This document shows positions 1 to 3,884 of a stretch of DNA of 6,459 nt, piece by piece. Within the stretch, counting starts at the first letter, position 1. Every line of letters starts with the position of its first letter. Under the pieces are notes generated by a model. The model worked only from the letters and a program-made list of their open reading frames with translations, was not told where the DNA came from and ran no database searches. Source of the DNA: JANQEA01 sp964530075. GTDB lineage: Bacteria > Bipolaricaulota > Bipolaricaulia > UBA7950 > UBA9294. A program made the position numbers and the translations under genes. The stretch lies in the NCBI GenBank assembly GCA_964530075.1, contig CAZGXU010000071.1:1-6459 (forward strand), read 5' to 3'.

Positions 1-891
1 CACGATCTCCTCGCGGAGCTCGACGCCGAACGCATCGAGGACCCGACGCTTCATCCTCTCGATCAGGGCGAGGACGTCGGAGGCATTGGCGACGCCTTCG
101 TTGACGATGACGTTGGCGTGTCGGCTCGATACCGCCGCCCGCCCGACTCCCAGCCCTTTGCATCCGGCGCGGTCCAACAGCTGCCCGGCCGTCGGCCCCG
201 TGTCCGGATTTCGGAAGATGCACCCGGCCGATGCGCCGACCGGAAGCTTCCGGACCCGCTCGGCGAGTGCCGTACGAGCCCGATCGACACACGCCGACGG
301 ATCGTCTCCTCGCAGGACGAACATCGCTTCGACGACCGTCCCGCGCAGATCCCCCGCCAGAAAGGCGCTCGTTCGATAGCCCAAGCGCAGGGAGTCGGCC
401 GAGAGGGTGCGGACGCCTTCGTCCGTCAGGACGTCCGCGGATGCCAGCATGCCCGAGACGTCGCCGTCCCGTGTCCCGGCGTTCATCACCACCGCCCCGC
501 CGACCGAACCGGGGATCCCGCAAGCCCACTCGAGCCCGGAGAGACCGCGTTCGCAGGCGGACCACGCGAGCCGCGACAGCGGCTCTCCTGCAGCGGCAGC
601 GACGCGTATTCCGTCGATGCGGATCCCGCGCAACGCGCTCGTCCTCAGCACCAACCCGGGAAACCCTTCGTCCGCAAAGACGATGTTCGTGCCGGCGCCG
701 AGGACCACCACCGGGGTCCCCGCCTGTTTCGCCCATGCGATCGCACCGGAGGCGGACTCGATGCCGTTCGGTTCGGCGAAGAAGCGCGCGGGGCCTCCGA
801 CTCGCATCGACGTCCGAGAGAACAGGTCGACGTCCTCCCGGACAGACGGAGGAGGTGCCGGACTCGCGGCCTCAGCGTCTTGCGGGCTCAT
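1..891 (-). CDS. murB: UDP-N-acetylenolpyruvoylglucosamine reductase MurB, 3' end cut by window edge
   Basis: MurB is the cytoplasmic FAD enzyme that uses NADPH to reduce UDP-GlcNAc-enolpyruvate to UDP-MurNAc, the second committed step of peptidoglycan precursor synthesis. The 297 visible codons give the family motifs in order: LGAGTN (residues 64-69) of the FAD-binding domain, GLEWACGIPGSVGGAVVMNA (119-138), GYRTS (171-175), SAGCIFRNP (221-229) and SSRHANVIVNEG (255-266). E295 in ELREEIV fits the catalytic C-terminal glutamate, so only a few residues should be missing. The size fits the shorter type II MurB. C224 stands where E. coli has the proton-donating Ser229. The ATG at 889-891 was chosen because the MurB core begins about 20 residues later. 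No Shine-Dalgarno precedes it, and the frame stays open upstream (a GTG lies at 946-948), so the start is the least certain point. It follows the beta-helix gene by 92 bp on the same strand. Confidence 0.96.
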   Translation of the reverse strand, partial: MSPQDAEAASPAPPPSVREDVDLFSRTSMRVGGPARFFAEPNGIESASGAIAWAKQAGTPVVVLGAGTNIVFADEGFPGLVLRTSALRGIRIDGIRVAAAAGEPLSRLAWSACERGLSGLEWACGIPGSVGGAVVMNAGTRDGDVSGMLASADVLTDEGVRTLSADSLRLGYRTSAFLAGDLRGTVVEAMFVLRGDDPSACVDRARTALAERVRKLPVGASAGCIFRNPDTGPTAGQLLDRAGCKGLGVGRAAVSSRHANVIVNEGVANASDVLALIERMKRRVLDAFGVELREEIV

Positions 892-953
892 CGTCCGAGA
901 ACGATCGCAAGGAGGAAGAACCGGCCCCTGTCGACCGAGGTCCTCCACCAGGC

Positions 954-973
954 GGTTCGTGACGTGACGAACC
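954..973. repeat. 20-bp near-perfect palindrome upstream of murB
   Basis: The sequence GGTTCGTGACGTGACGAACC reads the same on both strands except for one mismatched pair. It can act as a 10+10 operator-like dyad or as a 7-bp stem (GGTTCGT/ACGAACC) with a 6-nt loop. It lies in the gap between the beta-helix stop and the murB ATG, about 63 bp before murB. No T-run follows on either strand, so an intrinsic terminator is unlikely. A repressor site or an RNA hairpin affecting murB expression is possible but unproven. Confidence 0.45.
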
Positions 974-983
974 TGTCTTCCGC

Positions 984-1754
984 CTAGTCCCTGCGATAGA
1001 CATCCGCGTACCGGTTTCCCTCGATCAGGTTGTCGTGCATCTCGATCCGGAGCACCGAGCTCCCGATCCGCACGCCGACCCCTTCCGACCAATTCCAACC
1101 GTTGCCGGTGATCGTGCACCCGGTAACCACGAGGCGATCGACCGAGAGCGCGTCCATCCCGTCCATGCCGTTGTCGACGAGCTCGCAATCCTCCACGCAA
1201 AGCTCGCGAATCGTGCCGCGAGCTCCGACGATGTGGAGCCCCGTCCATCGATTGCCGAACGACCGACAGCTCCGGACGGTCACCGTGTCCAGGAGGTCGC
1301 GGTTGACCTCGATCCCGTGGCCGCTGTCGCGGGGGTTCGAGGAGTCGGTCACGCCGATTCGTTCCAGGGCGACGCCGTCGGCATCGACCTCGACCGTGCC
1401 GAGGACGACCGCCAGATCGTCGGATCCGGGGGCCGTCATGACCGTGACATCGGGCGAGAAGATCCAGATCTGCGCCGTGTATTCTCCCGGCTCGAGGATC
1501 AAGACGTCGCCCGGGTGCGCTTCGATGCGAACCGTAAACCAGTCCGATGCCCGCATGCCGTCGTCCCCCGGCCAGACGGGAAACTCCAGCGGCACCCACT
1601 CGTCGCCGTGCCATTCCCCGAAGCGTTCCGCAATCAACACGCTGCCCTCCAGAGGCGCCTCCGCAGGGATCCGGATCTCGCGCCCCAGACAGGGAAGCGC
1701 AATCACGAGGGCCGCAACGATGCAGAACACCGAAAATCCGAGCCGATTGACCAT
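984..1754 (-). CDS. Exported right-handed beta-helix repeat protein
   Basis: This is a 256-residue protein with an N-terminal signal sequence: MVNR followed by a hydrophobic stretch to about residue 20, with likely cleavage near PCLGRE. No canonical lipobox is seen. From about residue 130 it carries repeats of the PbH1/pectate-lyase-like kind, with regular Gly/Asn turns such as VTGCTITGNGW (210-220) and MHDNLIEGNRYADVY (239-253). HPGDVLILEPGEY (80-92) is the usual entry strand of such helices. The family includes polysaccharide lyases, NosD/CASH-type proteins and structural surface proteins. No catalytic set can be assigned, and the helix is short, so a binding or structural role outside the membrane is as likely as an enzyme. 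The ATG at 1752-1754 starts a clean signal peptide. An in-frame TTG at 1791-1793 would add 13 polar residues before it and is less likely. It may be co-transcribed with murB. Confidence 0.85.
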   Translation of the reverse strand: MVNRLGFSVFCIVAALVIALPCLGREIRIPAEAPLEGSVLIAERFGEWHGDEWVPLEFPVWPGDDGMRASDWFTVRIEAHPGDVLILEPGEYTAQIWIFSPDVTVMTAPGSDDLAVVLGTVEVDADGVALERIGVTDSSNPRDSGHGIEVNRDLLDTVTVRSCRSFGNRWTGLHIVGARGTIRELCVEDCELVDNGMDGMDALSVDRLVVTGCTITGNGWNWSEGVGVRIGSSVLRIEMHDNLIEGNRYADVYRRD

Positions 1755-1764
1755 CTCGCGAGGG

Positions 1765-1793
1765 AGTCTACCACCGGCGTGCGGCGCGGACAA
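1765..1793 (-). promoter_or_regulatory. Candidate promoter for the beta-helix gene (possibly near-leaderless)
   Basis: Reading the minus strand, TTGTCC (1788-1793) and TAGACT (1765-1770) are separated by exactly 17 bp. Each matches the sigma-70 consensus at four of six positions. Transcription would start around 1758, only about four bases before the ATG at 1754. This agrees with the absence of a Shine-Dalgarno sequence there. It is based on pattern only. Confidence 0.35.
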
Positions 1794-1807
1794 CGAACCG
1801 CCTCACC

Positions 1808-1867
1808 GCCCGAAGAGAAGGAAGACGGCGCTCTTGGGGGGCACCCGCTGACGGGTCCTTCTCGGGC
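1808..1867. repeat. Imperfect inverted repeat / potential branched hairpin
   Basis: GCCCGA (1808-1813) plus GAAGG (1817-1821) pair with CCTTC (1857-1861) plus TCGGGC (1862-1867), leaving a 3-nt bulge (1814-1816). Just inside lies a second small hairpin, ACCCG-CTGA-CGGGT (1843-1856), stacked against the right arm. No T-tract follows on either strand, so it does not look like an intrinsic terminator. It sits between the two divergent promoters and could be a regulator site or chance. Confidence 0.3.
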
Positions 1868-2021
1868 GATCGCGCACCTCCTCTTCGGACGCGGTGTTCC
1901 GCCCTCGCTCGCTTCCCCTGCCGGCTTCAGGCCGCCTTCGGGGCCGCGAGCCGTCATGCGGCTGTCCGACGCGCCTCTGGAGACGACGAACAAGCGAACG
2001 TAACAGACCTGTCGCGTGAGG

Positions 2022-2027
2022 TATACT
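2022..2027 (+). promoter_or_regulatory. Candidate -10 element for the 2062 gene
   Basis: TATACT differs from the TATAAT consensus at one position and would give a leader of about 28 nt that contains a good ribosome binding site. No convincing -35 hexamer is found 16-18 bp upstream (CGTAAC/GTAACA at 1999-2005), so the promoter would need an activator or another sigma factor. Confidence 0.4.
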
Positions 2028-2050
2028 CCTTGCCATACGTGCGATACGAG

Positions 2051-2057
2051 AAGGAGG
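2051..2057 (+). promoter_or_regulatory. Shine-Dalgarno for the 2062 gene
   Basis: AAGGAGG ends four bases before the ATG at 2062-2064. It supports this start, which is followed directly by a signal peptide. Confidence 0.75.
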
Positions 2058-2061
2058 AAGG

Positions 2062-2877
2062 ATGCTGATCCGTGCTTTGGTCATGATTCTCGCTCTCGCG
2101 GCCGTCCAAGGCGTCGCCGGCCAAGAGGGGGGGCCGATCGTCTTCCAAGTCGATCAAGGGAACCTCTCCGCGCACGAATTGAGTCAGCTCTCGGTGAACC
2201 TGTCCGCGCTGGAGGAGGTTCTGCAGGACACGACCCTCGGGCCGCAGCGCAAGTACGGTCAGAACGGCTGGACCCACTACTCGTTCGCGCTGTTCTGCGC
2301 CGGAAGCCTGGCCGATCGCGGGTACCCCGTCTACCTGGCGCAAGACAGCGAGCTCGTGTGGGTCCTGGTCGGCCTACCCGTCGGAAGCAGGACGGTCTGG
2401 ATCCCGGTGGAGCCGAGTCCGGCAAGGGGGGTGACTCAAGAGACTCTGGGACGGATCCCTTTCGTCGAACCATCCGGCCCCTCATTGCGGGTGCAGGAGC
2501 GCTACTTGTCGTTTGATTCCGCCTCCTCTCTGCCGGAGAATGCAAGTCCGGTCGCACGGTTCAGCGCGTCCGGAACCCTCATCGGCGAGGAAGACGAAGT
2601 CGACGCCATCGCCGGAAGGACGCTCCGGCTCACGGCGGCCCCCTCCCGCGATCCTGATGGCAGAATCGCTCTGTACCGATGGTGCGTCGGCGAGAGCCCG
2701 TGCGTCGCGTCCAGCTACGAGACCTACTCCATGCGTCCCGACGAACCCGGGACGACCCGGATCACGCTGGTCGTCGTCGACAACGCCGGTCGAAGCGCGT
2801 CGGTCTCCGCCACGATCGACGCCTCTTCTCCCCCTCCCCCATCGGACACCGGCGACGGAGGCTGCGGCTGCGGGTAG
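2062..2877 (+). CDS. Exported protein with transglutaminase-like core, PKD-like domain and Gly/Cys tail
   Basis: This is a 271-residue protein that I do not recognise as a named family. Residues 1-20 (MLIRALVMILALAAVQGVAG) form a Sec signal peptide with a VAG/QE cleavage site. Residues 66-118 (YSFALFCAG, RGYPVYLAQDS, VWVLVGL, WIPVEP) resemble the central part of bacterial transglutaminase-like proteins, with C79 in place of the usual nucleophile. The His in the following strand is not seen (ELVWVLV), so it may be catalytically dead; this is inference. Residues about 163-253 look like a PKD/Ig-type beta-sandwich, with the typical DPDGRIALYRW turn (197-207) and final LVVVDNAGRSASVSATI. A PPPP linker leads to a terminal GGCGCG, a possible attachment or sorting tail. 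It is probably a cell-surface or secreted binding protein. It lies 205 bp before the next gene, which has its own ribosome binding site. The PKD-like domain is a theme shared with the protease downstream. Confidence 0.85.
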   Translation: MLIRALVMILALAAVQGVAGQEGGPIVFQVDQGNLSAHELSQLSVNLSALEEVLQDTTLGPQRKYGQNGWTHYSFALFCAGSLADRGYPVYLAQDSELVWVLVGLPVGSRTVWIPVEPSPARGVTQETLGRIPFVEPSGPSLRVQERYLSFDSASSLPENASPVARFSASGTLIGEEDEVDAIAGRTLRLTAAPSRDPDGRIALYRWCVGESPCVASSYETYSMRPDEPGTTRITLVVVDNAGRSASVSATIDASSPPPPSDTGDGGCGCG

Positions 2878-3082
2878 CCGAGTCCGACCGCCGGAGACGG
2901 GCCGAAGGACCGGCAAGGACGGTGTTCGCAAACCCGCGGTATCGCTTCGACGGTGACGCCGAGCGAGAGATCTGCGCGCCGAGGCACAGGACCGCAGGAC
3001 GAGCCTCTCCAGGCCACGAACTCCGCGCTTCCGTGGAACTTCCGCCGCGAGGTATTGTATGTTCTGGACGAAGGAGGCTTCC
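2878..3082 (+). other. Intergenic gap between two exported-protein genes
   Basis: There is no gene here and no intrinsic terminator with a T-run. A weak 5-bp hairpin (CGGCT/AGCCG, 2865-2880) spans the preceding stop codon. TATTGT at 3053-3058 could serve as a -10 element for the gene at 3083. It sits in the context GAGGTAT, which also precedes the gene at 2062. No good -35 was found. Confidence 0.4.
3071..3077 (+). promoter_or_regulatory. Shine-Dalgarno deciding the start at 3083
   Basis: AAGGAGG ends five bases before the ATG at 3083. An in-frame ATG at 3059 lies upstream of this site and would put it inside the coding region while adding residues ahead of the signal peptide. The later start is therefore preferred. 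Confidence 0.75.
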
Positions 3083-3868
3083 ATGAGACCGAAGAAACCG
3101 ATTGTGATGGCACTGGCTGCCGTCGTCTTCCTGCAGTTCGCCTCATGGACACAGACGACGGAATTCGAGCCGACCTCCTACTACATCTTCTCTTTGGGAC
3201 CTACGGTCGTCGATGTCGACTCGCTGGTTCAGACCGCCTGCGCTTCCGCCTTCTCGGTGGCGATCTACACCGGGAGCGCGTACGACGTCTACCGCGAGGG
3301 AGCGCCGGTCGTCGATACGACGATCGACGATCTGCTCGGCGATCCGAGGACTCTCGTCGTCGACGGCGCTCGCTTTCACCTTCGCGTCGTCGACGTTGCG
3401 TACTCGTACACGGTTCGGCCGGGTGAATCCGGATACGATCTCGTCATCGCTCCCTCCGCCCGCATCCCGATGGTCGACACGCTGCAGACCGTCCTTCTCT
3501 CGCTCCAGGACCTGGGCATCGTCGGGACCGATCTAGGCATGAGTTACCGCTCGTTCGACAAGTCGAGCATCAAGGGGCCGCCGCCTCCGGAGGGAGCCGC
3601 GATCGATTCCGTCCTCTACGACCTCGTGATCGCCGAGGACTGGTTCGCCGAGGCCGCCGCCCACGGCATCACGATGGCCGGCCTCCGGGTGGAGGTCGTC
3701 GCCGAGAAGATCCCCGGCGCACAGATCCCGGAGCGATTCGCGGCCTATATCGTCAGCGAGGTGGAGAACATCGCCAAGCTCCTGATACCCATCGAGCAGC
3801 TCGTGCCCCTCGCACGGTCGGAAGGAATCGGCTACGTACGACTCCCGTATCAGCCAGCGATACCCTAG
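3083..3868 (+). CDS. Exported protein with subtilase-propeptide-like C-terminus (candidate partner of the downstream protease)
   Basis: This is a 261-residue protein of no family known to me. Residues 1-23 (MRPKK, then a hydrophobic run to about FLQFASW) are a signal peptide. Residues 30-200 contain strand-rich segments such as FSVAIYTGSAYDVYREG (57-73) and RFHLRVVDVAYSYTVRPG (97-114), then a Pro-rich turn KGPPPPEG (164-171). Residues 201-261 resemble the propeptide of the subtilase encoded next: KLLIPIEQLVPL...GIGYVRLPYQPAIP here against KVNVSLSQLGTL...GVGFIRPPYTPYP there, with one gap. The protein ends where the protease passes from propeptide to catalytic domain. Free-standing propeptide-like proteins (inhibitor family I9) are known to inhibit or help fold subtilases, so a trans-acting inhibitor or chaperone is a reasonable inference. 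The alternative is a degenerate protease copy that lost its catalytic domain. The gap to the protease gene is 16 bp. Confidence 0.85.
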   Translation: MRPKKPIVMALAAVVFLQFASWTQTTEFEPTSYYIFSLGPTVVDVDSLVQTACASAFSVAIYTGSAYDVYREGAPVVDTTIDDLLGDPRTLVVDGARFHLRVVDVAYSYTVRPGESGYDLVIAPSARIPMVDTLQTVLLSLQDLGIVGTDLGMSYRSFDKSSIKGPPPPEGAAIDSVLYDLVIAEDWFAEAAAHGITMAGLRVEVVAEKIPGAQIPERFAAYIVSEVENIAKLLIPIEQLVPLARSEGIGYVRLPYQPAIP

Positions 3869-3873
3869 GAGGT
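3867..3873 (+). promoter_or_regulatory. Shine-Dalgarno of the protease gene overlapping the upstream stop codon
   Basis: AGGAGGT overlaps the TAG stop at 3866-3868 and lies 11 bases before the ATG at 3885. The overlap suggests translational coupling, so the small upstream protein and the protease would be made together. The spacing is at the long end of normal. Confidence 0.65.
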
Positions 3874-3884
3874 AGGTGAGATCG

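Larger units (their letters stand above)
1755..2061. other. Divergent intergenic region (307 bp)
   Basis: This spacer separates the minus-strand beta-helix/murB pair from the plus-strand exported-protein block. Neither strand shows a convincing coding sequence. It should hold promoters for both directions: a TTGTCC/TAGACT pair near 1765-1793 on the minus strand and TATACT at 2022-2027 on the plus strand. An imperfect inverted repeat covers 1808-1867. Nothing else is recognisable between about 1870 and 2015. Confidence 0.6.

Noticed and set aside
118..987. Long open frame on the plus strand (289 codons) opposite murB
   Set aside because: Its product is Arg/Pro-rich with no recognisable motif, while the minus strand gives a complete set of MurB motifs. 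It is a shadow caused by high GC.
1866..1873. GCGATCGC octamer (HIP1-like palindrome)
   Set aside because: Only isolated copies are seen (a similar one lies in murB near 735-745), with no pattern or density suggesting function.
1035..2003. Plus-strand open frame of 322 codons opposite the beta-helix gene and spacer
   Set aside because: It has low-complexity composition, no ribosome site and no domain. The minus strand encodes a signal peptide and beta-helix repeats.
2865..2880. Small hairpin CGGCT/AGCCG across the stop codon at 2875-2877 as a terminator
   Set aside because: The stem is only 5 bp and no T-tract follows, so an intrinsic terminator is not supported.
2953..3426. Plus-strand open frame starting in the 2878-3082 gap and running into the next gene
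   Set aside because: It has no ribosome binding site and an Arg-rich product, and it overlaps a well-supported signal-peptide gene in another frame.
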